From JAWLDA01 sp041686855 (GTDB taxonomy: Bacteria; Bacillota; Limnochordia; DTU080; RSA5): DNA of 64,000 bases. Position numbers and translations under genes: made by a program. The notes under the pieces are model-generated. The model saw nothing but the letters and a program-made list of their open reading frames with translations, was not told the origin of the DNA and ran no database searches. This document shows, in pieces, positions 41,811 through 50,962 of this stretch (position 1 is its first letter; each line of letters starts with the position of its first letter). The stretch lies in NCBI GenBank assembly GCA_041686855.1, contig JAWLDA010000002.1, positions 124,001-188,000 of the forward strand, in the 5' to 3' direction.

Positions 41811-44178
41811 CGTTGTACTCGCCTCCCTGCGAATTGACAGCCTCAAACAAGGGCTCGTCTCGAAACGCGTCGATCGCCGCCCCCAGCACCTCGTCCATGT
41901 GCTCTACAAACCGAATGTGCATCCGCTTACGGACACTCGCGGGGATCTCTTCGACATCCGGCATATTCGCTCGAGGCAGTAGAATCGTCTCGATGCCGAC
42001 GCGGTGCGCGGCGAGCACTTTCTCCTTGATTCCACCGACGGGCAGCACCCTTCCCCGCAGCGTAATCTCCCCGGTCATTGCTACGTCGGCCCGCACCGGT
42101 TGCCCGCTGAGGGCGGACACCAGCGCCAAAGTGATCGTAATCCCGGCTGAGGGCCCCTCTTTGGGAACGGCGCCTTCAGGCACGTGGATGTGGATATCCT
42201 TCGTCTCGTGAAAGTTGGGGTCAATCCCAAGCGCGGTTGCACGTGAACGCACGTAACTGTATCCGGCCTGGGCCGACTCCTTCATCACATCCCCCAACTT
42301 CCCGGTAAGGGTAAGACTCCCTTTCCCTTCCGCCACCGAAACTTCTACCTGGATGACACATCCACCGGTTTCGGTGTACGCCATGCCGTGAACCACGCCC
42401 ACGCGATCCTCTTTGGACGCCTCATCTCGGCGGTAGGGAGGCGCACCAAGGTAACGTTCGAGTGTGCGCTTCGTCACATGCACGCGCTCTTTCCCGCCTA
42501 AAATCTCGCGGGCCGCCTTGCGACACAGTGACGCCACGCTGCGCTCAAGCTGACGCACGCCGGATTCCCGCGTGTACCCTTCGACAAGGTCCACTAACGC
42601 GTTCTCTGAGATGCTGAACTGCTCGGCGCTCAGCCCGTGCTCTTCGATTTGCCGCGGCACGAGGTGATCCTGGGCGATGTGGCGTTTCTCCTCATGGGTG
42701 TATCCCGACAGTTCGATCACTTCCATGCGGTCACGCAGCGGACGCGGGATCGCCATCAACACGTTAGCAGTGGTGACGAACATCACTTGCGACAAGTCAA
42801 ACGGCACCTCGAGGAAATGATCACCAAACGCGTGATTCTGCTCGGGATCAAGCACTTCCAGTAGGCTGGCGGCCGGATCGCCGCGGAAATCGGCGGCCAT
42901 CTTGTCGACCTCATCGAGTAAGATGACGGGATTCTTACTCCCTGCCTGTCGCATCGCCTGGATGATTCGCCCCGGCATGGCGCCGACGTAGGTACGACGA
43001 TGCCCGCGAATCTCCGCCTCATCCCGTACACCACCGAGCGAGAAACGAACAAACTTACGCCCGAGCGCTCGAGCGACGGAGCGGCCGAGCGAGGTCTTAC
43101 CGACACCCGGAGGCCCGACCAAGCAGAGCACGGGAGCCTTGAGGCGGCGCGAGAGCTGGCGAACTGCCAAAAATTCACAAATTCTCTCTTTGACGCGCTC
43201 AAGGCCGTAGTGGTCTTCGTTCAGCACTGATTCGGCCCGATCGATACTGGGTGTCTCTTCATCGACCTCAGACCACGGCAATGCGAGTAACCAATCCAGA
43301 TAATTGCGCACGACGACGGCCTCTGCGGCCGCCGGCGGCATCTTCTCGAGACGCCCCAGCTCGTGAAGTGCCTTCTCAGCCACCTCTTCTGGCAGCTCCG
43401 TCTCTTCGATGCGGCGGCGCAATTCGTCAACCTCTTCGGTCTTGGGGTCGCGCTCGCCCAGCTCGCGCTGGATCGCCTTCATCTGCTCGCGCAGGTAATA
43501 CTCCCGCTGAGAACGCTCCATCTGTTTGCGCACCCGACTCTGAATACGGCGGTCAAGCTCTTGCAGTTCAATCTCCTTCGCCAGGAGAAGGTTCAACGCT
43601 TCAAGACGTTTGATGGGGTCGGCAATCTCAAGGAGACGCTGCTTTTGCTCAAGATCCACCTCGATGTGCGTGGCGATGTAGTCCGCCAAATACGAAGGAT
43701 CTGTCACGTCTCCAAGCTGCTCGGTCCACTGCCCTCCACGTCGCTTGTGCTTCTCATACTCGCCAAAGTAACGCTTGGCGGCCTGCACGTGCGCCTGGGC
43801 CGTCGGGCCCCCGGCCGCGGGGACCTCGATGATACTGGCCTGCACCCGATAAAACGGCGACTCCTGTTCAAACGCGTCAATGTGGCAGCGCGTCACCCCT
43901 TCGACCAACACCTTGATCTGGCCTTCGGGCATGTGCAAGAGCTGCTTCACTTGGGCGATGACCCCGTGCTGATAAATATCGTTGATTTGTGGCTCCGCAA
44001 TGCGCGCGTCCCGCTGGGCCGCAAGGAGAATCTTGCTCTCGTGAAGCATCGCCTCTTCCAAAGCGGCAATTGAACGCTCGCGTCCCACCTCTAAGGGGGT
44101 GACCATGCCTGGGAACACAATCATCCCGCGAAGGGGCAATAACGGAAACACCGAGCGGCTGGTGCCGTCCTCGATCAT
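41737..44178 (-). CDS. lon: ATP-dependent protease Lon (LonA)
   Basis: About 813 residues. An N-terminal substrate domain (FPLLPLRGMIVFPGMVTPL), an AAA+ module (Walker A GPPGVGKTSLGRS) and a C-terminal serine protease domain with the Ser-Lys dyad (PEGAVPKEGPSAGITIT and VGGIKEKVLAAHR). It degrades misfolded and regulatory proteins in the cytoplasm. I start at ATG 44178 because AGGGGTGA lies eight bases upstream; a GTG at 44190 overlaps that site. The last 25 residues (ELSRSAFLGERGEAGG) extend beyond the usual end and overlap engB. Confidence 0.95.
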   Translation of the reverse strand: MIEDGTSRSVFPLLPLRGMIVFPGMVTPLEVGRERSIAALEEAMLHESKILLAAQRDARIAEPQINDIYQHGVIAQVKQLLHMPEGQIKVLVEGVTRCHIDAFEQESPFYRVQASIIEVPAAGGPTAQAHVQAAKRYFGEYEKHKRRGGQWTEQLGDVTDPSYLADYIATHIEVDLEQKQRLLEIADPIKRLEALNLLLAKEIELQELDRRIQSRVRKQMERSQREYYLREQMKAIQRELGERDPKTEEVDELRRRIEETELPEEVAEKALHELGRLEKMPPAAAEAVVVRNYLDWLLALPWSEVDEETPSIDRAESVLNEDHYGLERVKERICEFLAVRQLSRRLKAPVLCLVGPPGVGKTSLGRSVARALGRKFVRFSLGGVRDEAEIRGHRRTYVGAMPGRIIQAMRQAGSKNPVILLDEVDKMAADFRGDPAASLLEVLDPEQNHAFGDHFLEVPFDLSQVMFVTTANVLMAIPRPLRDRMEVIELSGYTHEEKRHIAQDHLVPRQIEEHGLSAEQFSISENALVDLVEGYTRESGVRQLERSVASLCRKAAREILGGKERVHVTKRTLERYLGAPPYRRDEASKEDRVGVVHGMAYTETGGCVIQVEVSVAEGKGSLTLTGKLGDVMKESAQAGYSYVRSRATALGIDPNFHETKDIHIHVPEGAVPKEGPSAGITITLALVSALSGQPVRADVAMTGEITLRGRVLPVGGIKEKVLAAHRVGIETILLPRANMPDVEEIPASVRKRMHIRFVEHMDEVLGAAIDAFRDEPLFEAVNSQGGEYNDELSRSAFLGERGEAGGVSQSRSG

Positions 44179-44334
44179 AGAGCGGCTCACCCCTGATTTC
44201 CTGATGTATGGTGAACGGCGCCATATGGAGACTCCCTGTCAGCGCCGTGTATCGTGCCGAGTCTACTTCGACAATCCCCGCACGCCATACCTTTAGGAAA
44301 CCGTAACCGGTGAGACCGCTTGGGCCCGGTGGTG

Positions 44335-46074
44335 TCAAATACTGGGGCGGTGAACCCCGTTGGTAGCAAGCACACCCTCACCGGCGAGCACTCGACTCTC
44401 GGCCGGCGAGTCGAGGTTGAGCGCCTGGCGCAACGCCTCATCCTCAGGGAGCTGCACTAACGCGTGGATAATCACTTCTTCAATGCGAGTCGCCGACCGT
44501 ACCTCGACGCCCTCCAACTGGTCGAAGACTTTCTGCCAATTCTCGTTGGGAATGATCGCCGTCCGGGCTCCGGCAAGCCGAGCGGCTTCCAGCTTAGCAA
44601 CGACGCCGCCGACCGGCCGCACCCGGCCGCGGATTGAGACCTCACCCGTCATGACGGTCTTGGGATCGACAGCGATCCCGGTGATCGCCGAGTAAATCGC
44701 CGTCACCATCGTCACTCCGGCAGAGGGTCCGTCGATGGGCACGCTCCCTGGGAAGTTGACGTGGATGTCGTAATCTTGGGGACGCAGGCCCAGGCTCCGT
44801 TGAAGCACCGTGAGAACATTGTCCACACTCGAACGAGCCATGCTTTTGCGCCGCATTGTAACGCCAACGCCGCCCATCTCCTCTTCTTCCATCACTCCGG
44901 TGATGATCAGCTTTCCGCGCCCTGCCTCAGTGGGTATCGCAGTCGCTTCAACCTCAATGACGATACCCATGTTCGGACCGTACACAGCGAGACCGTTCAC
45001 TGATCCGACCTGAGGCGTCTCTCCCACGCTCATATCGGGGCGCGGCGCGTACTGACCGCTGTTCACCACCCATTCGATGTCCGAACGCTCAATCGATTGG
45101 CGTTGCTCACCGAGGGCGATGCCTCCCGCAATTTGCACAATGTTGACAGCGTCTCTCCCATTGTTGGCGTACCGTTTCAGTACCGCAAGCGCGTCGTCAC
45201 GGATCGCAAAGTTCACTTTCTCCGCCGCATTCTTCGCGATGACCCCCGTTTGATCCGGAGTCAATCCCTTAAAAAAGACTTCGAGACAGCGGGAACGGAT
45301 GGCCGGTGGGATTTCGTGGGGCATGCGAGTCGTTGCACCGACGAGGCGGAAGTCTGCCGGCAAACCGTTCTGGAACATTTGGTGGATGTGCAGCGGGATG
45401 TTCTTGTCTTCGGCGCTGTAGTAGGCACTCTCCAGAAAGACCTTGCGATCTTCCAACACCTTGAGCAACTTGTTCATCTGGATGGGATGCAACTCGCCGA
45501 TTTCATCAATAAAGAGCATCCCGCCGTGAGCCTTGGTGACCGCTCCGGGCTTGGGCTGAGGAATGCCAGCCACTCCCATGGGTCCTGCACCCTGGTAGAT
45601 CGGATCGTGCACAGAGCCCAAGAGAGGATCGGCGATCCCCCGGTCGTCAAAGCGAGCCGTGGTCGCGTCGACCTCGACAAACTTTGCGTCCTTTCCAAAG
45701 GGCGAGAGCGGGTTCTTTTTGGCCTCTTCCAAGACAAGGCGAGCGGCAGCAGTCTTGCCCACTCCCGGGGGTCCGTAAACGAGTACGTGCTGAGGATTCG
45801 AGCCGCAGAGCGCGGCCCGCAGAGCTTTGAGCCCATCCTCCTGGCCGATAATCTCGTCGAACGAGACGGGACGAGTCCGTTCGGAGAGGGGTTCGGTGAG
45901 CGCAATCTGCTTCATCTTGTTCAACTTGTCCATCTCTTTGCGCGACTCGCGGTCTACCGCGGATTTGTTGGTCTGCTGTTGTCGAAGTAGGTTCCAAAAG
46001 TAGAGTCCGATCACGATACCAAAGAAGACATTGATGATAGTGAGCAAACCAATCATGTCCACGGAAGCGATCAC
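44335..46074 (-). CDS. lonB: ATP-dependent protease LonB (sporulation type)
   Basis: 579 residues. A membrane helix (about 8-28) precedes an AAA+ module of Lon-B type (Walker A GPPGVGKTAA, Walker B LFIDEIGEL) and a Lon protease domain with serine in VPIDGPSAGVTMV and lysine in VGGVVAKLEAARLAG. LonB is expressed in the forespore in B. subtilis and degrades sigma-factor-related targets. The gene order clpX-lonB-lonA-engB is the Bacillus one. It supports a spore-forming host. Confidence 0.94.
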   Translation of the reverse strand: MIASVDMIGLLTIINVFFGIVIGLYFWNLLRQQQTNKSAVDRESRKEMDKLNKMKQIALTEPLSERTRPVSFDEIIGQEDGLKALRAALCGSNPQHVLVYGPPGVGKTAAARLVLEEAKKNPLSPFGKDAKFVEVDATTARFDDRGIADPLLGSVHDPIYQGAGPMGVAGIPQPKPGAVTKAHGGMLFIDEIGELHPIQMNKLLKVLEDRKVFLESAYYSAEDKNIPLHIHQMFQNGLPADFRLVGATTRMPHEIPPAIRSRCLEVFFKGLTPDQTGVIAKNAAEKVNFAIRDDALAVLKRYANNGRDAVNIVQIAGGIALGEQRQSIERSDIEWVVNSGQYAPRPDMSVGETPQVGSVNGLAVYGPNMGIVIEVEATAIPTEAGRGKLIITGVMEEEEMGGVGVTMRRKSMARSSVDNVLTVLQRSLGLRPQDYDIHVNFPGSVPIDGPSAGVTMVTAIYSAITGIAVDPKTVMTGEVSIRGRVRPVGGVVAKLEAARLAGARTAIIPNENWQKVFDQLEGVEVRSATRIEEVIIHALVQLPEDEALRQALNLDSPAESRVLAGEGVLATNGVHRPSI

Positions 46075-46157
46075 CTTTCTGTCACCCGAGATGTTCTAGT
46101 GATAGTGTGTCCGTGTCCCGTGCACAGAATGTGAGCTTTTGGCTGGGTTTAAGGACG

Positions 46158-46194
46158 CAAAAAAGCCGTCCGGAGATGCAAACCTCCGAACGGC
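46158..46194 (-). terminator. Terminator of clpX
   Basis: GCCGTtCGGAG and CTCCGgACGGC form an eleven-position stem with one G-U-type mismatch pair, followed on the minus strand by TTTTTTGCG. It lies 35 bases after the clpX stop and separates clpX from lonB transcription. Confidence 0.88.
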
Positions 46195-46228
46195 CCTATT
46201 TGCGCTGTTATCCGGCGAGGAAACGGAT

Positions 46229-47488
46229 TTAAGCCGTCTCCTCTTTTTTATCCTTACGGTCGACTTTAATGAGGCGCGGCTTCTCTTTGCCGAGGACCAC
46301 CTCTTTGGTGATGACGCAGCGCTTCACATCGCTCTCAGACGGTAGGTCGTACATCGTATCAAGGAGGATATCCTCAATGATAGAGCGGAGACCGCGAGCG
46401 CCTGTCTTGCGTGCCATCGCCATTTGGGCCACTTCACGCAGAGCGTCTTCGCCAAACTCGAGCTCCACGCCGTCGAGCTCAAAGAACTTCTTGAACTGCC
46501 GAACAAGGGCGTTCTTGGGCTCGATCAAAATGCGGACCAGAGCCTCTTCGTCCAGCGCGTCCAAAGCGACGACGATGGGCAGACGTCCCACGAACTCGGG
46601 GATGAGACCGAACTTTAGCAAGTCCTCCGGCATGATCTGGCGGAATAACTCGCCAATCTGCTTCTCTTGGCGTGCCTTTACTTCAGCGCCGAAACCGATC
46701 GTCTTTTCACCTGTGCGCTGCTCGATGAGCTTCTCAAGCCCGTCAAACGCTCCACCGCAGATGAACAGGATGTTGGTCGTATCGATCTGGATGAACTCTT
46801 GATGGGGGTGTTTCCGTCCGCCCTGTGGCGGGACCGAAGCGACCGTCCCCTCCAAGATCTTCAGGAGCGCTTGCTGTACTCCCTCGCCCGAGACGTCACG
46901 CGTAATTGAGGGATTCTCTGACTTTCGGGCGATCTTGTCGACCTCGTCAATGTAGACAATCCCCTTCTCGGCCCGCTCGACGTCGTAATCAGCGGCTTGG
47001 ATCAACTTGAGGAGGATATTCTCAACGTCCTCTCCGACGTAGCCAGCCTCAGTGAGCGAGGTGGCGTCGGCAATCGCGAACGGGACGTTGAGGATCCGCG
47101 CCAGTGTTTGAGCCAGCAAGGTCTTACCACAACCGGTGGGCCCGAGCATCATGATGTTGCTCTTTTGCAGCTCGACATCGTCGACCCGCATTCCGGAGTT
47201 AACCCGCTTGTAGTGGTTGTAAACGGCGACTGCGAGGTTCTTTTTGGCTTGGTCCTGTCCAATGACGTATTGGTCCAGGATCTCCCGGATCTCCTTGGGA
47301 CGGGGAATGCTGCCAAGTTCGACATCAACTTCTTCGTTGAGCTCTTCCTCGATGATCTCGTTGCAAAGCTCAATGCATTCGTCACAGATGTAGACGCCAG
47401 GTCCGGCAATCAGCTTTTTAACCTGCTCCTGCACCTTGCCGCAGAACGAACACTTGAGCTGGCCTTTTTCGTCGCCAAACTTGAACAT
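46229..47488 (-). CDS. clpX: ClpX ATPase, unfoldase of ClpXP
   Basis: 419 residues. A zinc-binding N-domain (CSFCGKVQ and CDECIELC, near residues 12-37) precedes an AAA+ module with Walker A GPTGCGKTLL, Walker B GIVYIDEVDKIA and the IGF loop GEKTIGFGAE that docks on ClpP. ATG 47488 has AGGTGA upstream; a GTG three codons earlier lies on that site. It follows clpP by 24 bases. Confidence 0.96.
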   Translation of the reverse strand: MFKFGDEKGQLKCSFCGKVQEQVKKLIAGPGVYICDECIELCNEIIEEELNEEVDVELGSIPRPKEIREILDQYVIGQDQAKKNLAVAVYNHYKRVNSGMRVDDVELQKSNIMMLGPTGCGKTLLAQTLARILNVPFAIADATSLTEAGYVGEDVENILLKLIQAADYDVERAEKGIVYIDEVDKIARKSENPSITRDVSGEGVQQALLKILEGTVASVPPQGGRKHPHQEFIQIDTTNILFICGGAFDGLEKLIEQRTGEKTIGFGAEVKARQEKQIGELFRQIMPEDLLKFGLIPEFVGRLPIVVALDALDEEALVRILIEPKNALVRQFKKFFELDGVELEFGEDALREVAQMAMARKTGARGLRSIIEDILLDTMYDLPSESDVKRCVITKEVVLGKEKPRLIKVDRKDKKEETA

Positions 47489-47512
47489 GTCTCTCACCTC
47501 TAACCAGACAGG

Positions 47513-48112
47513 TTACGACTCCCGCTCCTTGGTACTGCGCAAGATGCCGTCGATCAGGGCGTAATCTTTGGCTTCCTCCGCCGACATATAGTAATTTCGG
47601 TCGGTATCCCGCTCCACCTGCTCAATTGGCTTACCGGTGTGACGGGAGAGTATCTCGTTACCGATGCGCTTGAGCCTCAAAATCTCCCGCGCCTCGATCT
47701 CTACTTCACTCGCCTGACCCCGGGCTCCACCCAAGGGTTGGTGGATCATGATGCGTGAGTATCGCAGAGCGAAACGTTTGCCCGGTGCGCCCGCCGCCAG
47801 GAGGATCGCCCCCATGCTGGCAGCGAGCCCTAAACAATATGTAGCGACGTCAGGCTTGATGTACTGCATGGTGTCGTAGATCGCAAGCCCGGAGTAGACT
47901 AACCCTCCAGGACTGTTGATGTACAACGTAATGTCCTTCTCGGGATCCTCGGACTCCAAGAAGAGGAGCTGTGCGATCACAAGGTTGGCTACATCGTCGT
48001 CGATCGGCCCCCCGAGAAAGATGATGCGCTCCTTGAGCAGGCGTGAGTAGATGTCAAAGGCCCGTTCGCCCCGGTTAGTCTGTTCGACGACCATCGGCAC
48101 GAGAGTGCTCAT
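47513..48112 (-). CDS. clpP: ClpP protease subunit
   Basis: 199 residues. It forms the 14-subunit barrel that degrades proteins fed by ClpX or other ATPases. The triad is Ser99 (GLAASMGA), His124 (MIHQPLGG) and an aspartate near 171 in ERDTDRNYYMSAEEA. In Bacillus clpP is elsewhere; here it lies between tig and clpX, as in many Clostridia and Gram-negatives. No CtsR operator is visible upstream. Confidence 0.97.
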   Translation of the reverse strand: MSTLVPMVVEQTNRGERAFDIYSRLLKERIIFLGGPIDDDVANLVIAQLLFLESEDPEKDITLYINSPGGLVYSGLAIYDTMQYIKPDVATYCLGLAASMGAILLAAGAPGKRFALRYSRIMIHQPLGGARGQASEVEIEAREILRLKRIGNEILSRHTGKPIEQVERDTDRNYYMSAEEAKDYALIDGILRSTKERES

Positions 48113-48135
48113 AGTGTGTCATCCTTCCATACAGT

Positions 48136-49554
48136 CTATGCGCCTTGGTTGTCCTTGTCTGCCGCAGGCTCGCTCTCGTCTTGATCGCCGTGATCGTCTT
48201 GATCCTCATGATCGTGGTCGTCATGATCGTGGTTGTGGCCGTGGCCGCGGGAGGGGATCTCCTTCTCCTCGATCTCAGCATGCTCCAAAAGAAGCTCGAC
48301 GGCCTTTTCAATCTCGAGGCTGCGCTCCAGTGAAGCCCTGCGATCCGGGTCCTCGAGCATCTTTCGGGTCGAATCGGGGTCGTTGCTCTCAGAGACCACC
48401 CGCTCGACGTGGGCCTCTAGTTCTTCTGTATCAACGGCGATTCCTTCATTCTTTACGATCGTACTCAAGACGATGTTCGCTTTGACACGGCTTTCAGCCT
48501 CGCTCTGAAACTGCTCCCGTAAATCGTCGAGAGTGCGCTCTGTCTGCTCCAGGTACTGCTGGGGATCAATCCCCCGATAAGTTAGACCGCGGAAGAATTC
48601 ATTTAAGGTGTGGTCCACCTCTCGGTTGACCAACACTTCGGGCACATCGACTGTAGACGCGTCACTGGCCATCTTGACCAGTTCATCTCGGAGCTCCTGA
48701 TCAGCGCGAGCGGCGGCGCTCTCTGCTAATTCTTCCCGAATCTGCTGCCGCAACTCCTCTAAGCTCTCAGCTTCGCTCACGTCGACCGCGAACTCGTCGT
48801 CCAGTTCGGGGAGGACCCGCACTTGAGCCGAGTGGATATGTACTTTGAATAGTGCGTCTTTCCCCGCCAACTCTTCGCTTTGGTACTCCTCGGGAAAGGT
48901 GACGTGCACGTCGACGTCTGATCCGATCTCTTTGCCGACAAGCTGCTCCTCGAAGCCTTCGATAAACCGACCTGAGCCCAATTCGAGGGTGTACCCTTTT
49001 GCTGCGCCGCCTTGGAACGGCTCTCCGTCTATGTATCCTTCAAAGTCGATCAGAACGAAGTCACCCTCCTCGACGCTCTCGCGTTCGACGGGGACAAGCT
49101 CTGCGTTCTCGTCACGCAAATGCTCAAGCATGTGGTCGATATCGGACTCTTCGACTCGCTCGATGGACTTGACGGCCTTGAGTCCCTTGTACTCACCCAA
49201 GGTCGCCTCAGGCATCACGTCGACTTCTACACGGAAGCGCAGTGGACTACCCGCTTCGATCTCCACGTTGGAGACGTCGGGTTGATCGATCACGTCAAGC
49301 TTCGCCTCGGTTACTGCTTCCTCGTAAGCGCTCGGAATGAGCTCTTCCAGAGCGTCCTCGTAAAGAACCTCGACTCCAAAGCGAGCTTCAATGATCCGAC
49401 GCGGCACTTTCCCCTTGCGAAAGCCGGGCACGCTCACCTCGCGCACCACTTTTTGGTAGGCGCGTTGGAGAGCCTCCTCTACCCTGTCCGCGTCCACTTC
49501 GATTTGTATCGCTATCCGGCTCTCGGAAACCTTCTCACTCTGGGCTATCACCAA
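48136..49554 (-). CDS. tig: Trigger factor with His/Asp-rich C-terminal tail
   Basis: About 472 residues. It is the ribosome-associated chaperone: ribosome-binding domain with GFRKGKVPRRIIEARFG near residue 45, FKBP-type prolyl isomerase domain (about 150-240, GDFVLIDFEGYIDGEPFQGG) and the C-terminal chaperone arms. The protein ends with an added tail of about 35 residues, rich in His, Asp and Glu (GHGHNHDHDDHDHEDQ), like the metal-binding tail of SlyD. The TTG at 49554 has GGAGG eight bases upstream; longer frames run into tRNA-Leu. Its position at the head of clpP-clpX is standard. Confidence 0.93.
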   Translation of the reverse strand: MVIAQSEKVSESRIAIQIEVDADRVEEALQRAYQKVVREVSVPGFRKGKVPRRIIEARFGVEVLYEDALEELIPSAYEEAVTEAKLDVIDQPDVSNVEIEAGSPLRFRVEVDVMPEATLGEYKGLKAVKSIERVEESDIDHMLEHLRDENAELVPVERESVEEGDFVLIDFEGYIDGEPFQGGAAKGYTLELGSGRFIEGFEEQLVGKEIGSDVDVHVTFPEEYQSEELAGKDALFKVHIHSAQVRVLPELDDEFAVDVSEAESLEELRQQIREELAESAAARADQELRDELVKMASDASTVDVPEVLVNREVDHTLNEFFRGLTYRGIDPQQYLEQTERTLDDLREQFQSEAESRVKANIVLSTIVKNEGIAVDTEELEAHVERVVSESNDPDSTRKMLEDPDRRASLERSLEIEKAVELLLEHAEIEEKEIPSRGHGHNHDHDDHDHEDQDDHGDQDESEPAADKDNQGA

Positions 49555-49649
49555 TTCGTCATCCTCCCAAAAAGCGGCCTTACACTCCAAGCATGTCCAT
49601 AAAGAACGGGAGCTTACACCCCACGGCGAAGCCCCCTTAGACTTAATGG

Positions 49650-49735
49650 TGGTGCGGGCGGAGAGACTCGAACTCTCACGGGTGAGACCCACTAGATCCT
49701 AAGTCTAGCGCGTATACCAATTCCGCCACGCCCGC
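49650..49735 (-). tRNA. tRNA-Leu (TAG)
   Basis: An 86-base class II tRNA with a long variable arm and encoded CCA. The anticodon stem CTAGA/TCTAG encloses CTTAGGA, anticodon TAG. The acceptor GCGGGCG pairs with CGCCCGC. Confidence 0.95.
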
Positions 49736-49825
49736 AGGTGCTTAGAATTCTGGTTTGGCCTATTGTACCACAACAACCGATACAACAAAAAGTGGCAGGG
49801 CTCCTAGCCGCCCTGCCACCGCAAA

Positions 49826-49903
49826 TGGGGTGAGTGACCGGGATCGAACCGGCGACCTCCAGGGCCACAACCTGGCGCTCTAACCAACTGAGCTACACCC
49901 ACC
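49826..49903 (-). tRNA. tRNA-His (GTG)
   Basis: The anticodon stem CCAGG/CCTGG encloses TTGTGGC, anticodon GTG. It has the extra 5' G opposite discriminator C, the identity mark of histidine tRNA, and an encoded CCA. Confidence 0.95.
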
Positions 49904-49950
49904 ACGTACGAAAGAGCACTCACGCTTAAGCTCTGCGGCCCCTCTCGCTG

Positions 49951-50026
49951 TGGTGCGCCTGGGAGGACTTGAACCCCCGACACAGAGCTTAGAAGGCTCC
50001 TGCTCTATCCCCTGAGCTACAGGCGC
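49951..50026 (-). tRNA. tRNA-Arg (TCT)
   Basis: A 76-base cloverleaf with acceptor GCGCCTG/CAGGCGC and encoded CCA. The anticodon loop CTTCTAA gives TCT. The T loop is TTCAAGT. Confidence 0.94.
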
Positions 50027-50031
50027 AAGAG

Positions 50032-50105
50032 TGGAGCGGGTGAGGGGAATCGAACCCCCGCAACTGGCTTGGAAGGCCAGGGCTCTACCACTGAGCTACA
50101 CCCGC
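50032..50105 (-). tRNA. tRNA-Gly (TCC)
   Basis: A 74-base cloverleaf with acceptor GCGGGTG/CACCCGC and encoded CCA. The anticodon stem CTGGC/GCCAG encloses CTTCCAA, anticodon TCC. Confidence 0.95.
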
Positions 50106-50192
50106 ACCGCAAACTTCATTATACCCGATTGACCATGATACTGCTAGTACACTTGCGAAAAAACCACCAGAAAATCTGGCCAGAGCAGGTGT

Positions 50193-50269
50193 TGGTCGGG
50201 GCGGAGAGATTTGAACTCTCGGCCTCCTGCTCCCAAAGCAGGCGCGCTACCAAGCTGCGCCACGCCCCG
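50193..50269 (-). tRNA. tRNA-Pro (TGG)
   Basis: A 77-base cloverleaf with acceptor CGGGGCG/CGCCCCG and encoded CCA. The anticodon stem CCTGC/GCAGG encloses TTTGGGA, anticodon TGG. It is first in the five-tRNA transcript. Confidence 0.95.
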
Positions 50270-50304
50270 GAACGACGCGACTCTTGCGAGTCGAATACCC
50301 AGTT

Positions 50305-50333
50305 ATAATAAACCACTTGCACGCGTATGTCAA
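50305..50333 (-). promoter_or_regulatory. Strong promoter of the five-tRNA cluster
   Basis: TTGACA (50333-50328) and TATTAT (50310-50305) are 17 bases apart, about 36 bases before tRNA-Pro. It probably drives Pro-Gly-Arg-His-Leu as one precursor; read-through could reach tig because no terminator is visible after tRNA-Leu. Confidence 0.88.
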
Positions 50334-50362
50334 GAGGTGCGGGGAGCCTGTCTCGTGAGTTA

Positions 50363-50959
50363 CTAACCCCGTTTCGTCTCTTTTGCGAGTATCCTCAGCA
50401 TTTTTGTCAGCGCCCGCGCTCGATGGCTGATGCGCTTCTTCTCATCGAGCCCCATCTGGGCGAACGTACGCTCCTCCGCCTCCGGCACGAAAAGCGGATC
50501 GTAACCAAACCCGTTCACACCGCGAGGCTCATGGGTGATGTACCCGACACAGGTACCCTCGGCGGTCCACGTGCGCCCGTGGGGACTCACCAAGACCATC
50601 ACACAGCGAAACTGAGCGCCGCGCTCCTCTCGAGGCACGTTGGCCAATGCTTGTAAGAGTTTCTCGTTGTTCTCCTCGTCCGTCGCGTCATCTCCCGCAA
50701 AGCGGGCAGAGTAGACACCGGGCGCACCGTCCAAGGCGTCCACTTCGAGCCCCGAGTCCTCAGCCAACGCCCACAGCCCACTCCCCTTGGCGGCGCTCAG
50801 CGCTTTAAGCCGGGCGTTCTCCTCAAAGGTTGCGCCAGTCTCATCGGCCTGAGAGAAGGCCATCTCCGCAAGTCCGACCACCTCGAGTCCAAGCGACGAG
50901 AGACTCTCTGCCATCTCGCGCACTTTGCCGCTATTTTGCGTTGCTAAGACCAGACGCAC
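50363..50959 (-). CDS. rdgB: XTP/dITP diphosphatase
   Basis: 198 residues of the Ham1/RdgB family. It removes deaminated purine nucleoside triphosphates (XTP, dITP, ITP) from the nucleotide pool. Signature pieces are LVLATQNSGKVREM at the start, ALAEDSGLEVDALDGAPGVYSARF, and GFGYDPLFVPE. It lies three bases after rph, the rph-rdgB pair common in Bacillota. Confidence 0.95.
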   Translation of the reverse strand: MRLVLATQNSGKVREMAESLSSLGLEVVGLAEMAFSQADETGATFEENARLKALSAAKGSGLWALAEDSGLEVDALDGAPGVYSARFAGDDATDEENNEKLLQALANVPREERGAQFRCVMVLVSPHGRTWTAEGTCVGYITHEPRGVNGFGYDPLFVPEAEERTFAQMGLDEKKRISHRARALTKMLRILAKETKRG

Positions 50960-50962
50960 TCC

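Noticed and set aside
49555..49692. Longer N-terminus of trigger factor
   Set aside because: It runs into tRNA-Leu and adds non-family residues; TTG 49554 has a good ribosome binding site.
49650..50269. CRISPR array or other regular repeats in the intergenic stretch before tig
   Set aside because: The repeated pattern is five different tRNA genes with conserved T loops; no CRISPR-like repeats occur anywhere in the window.
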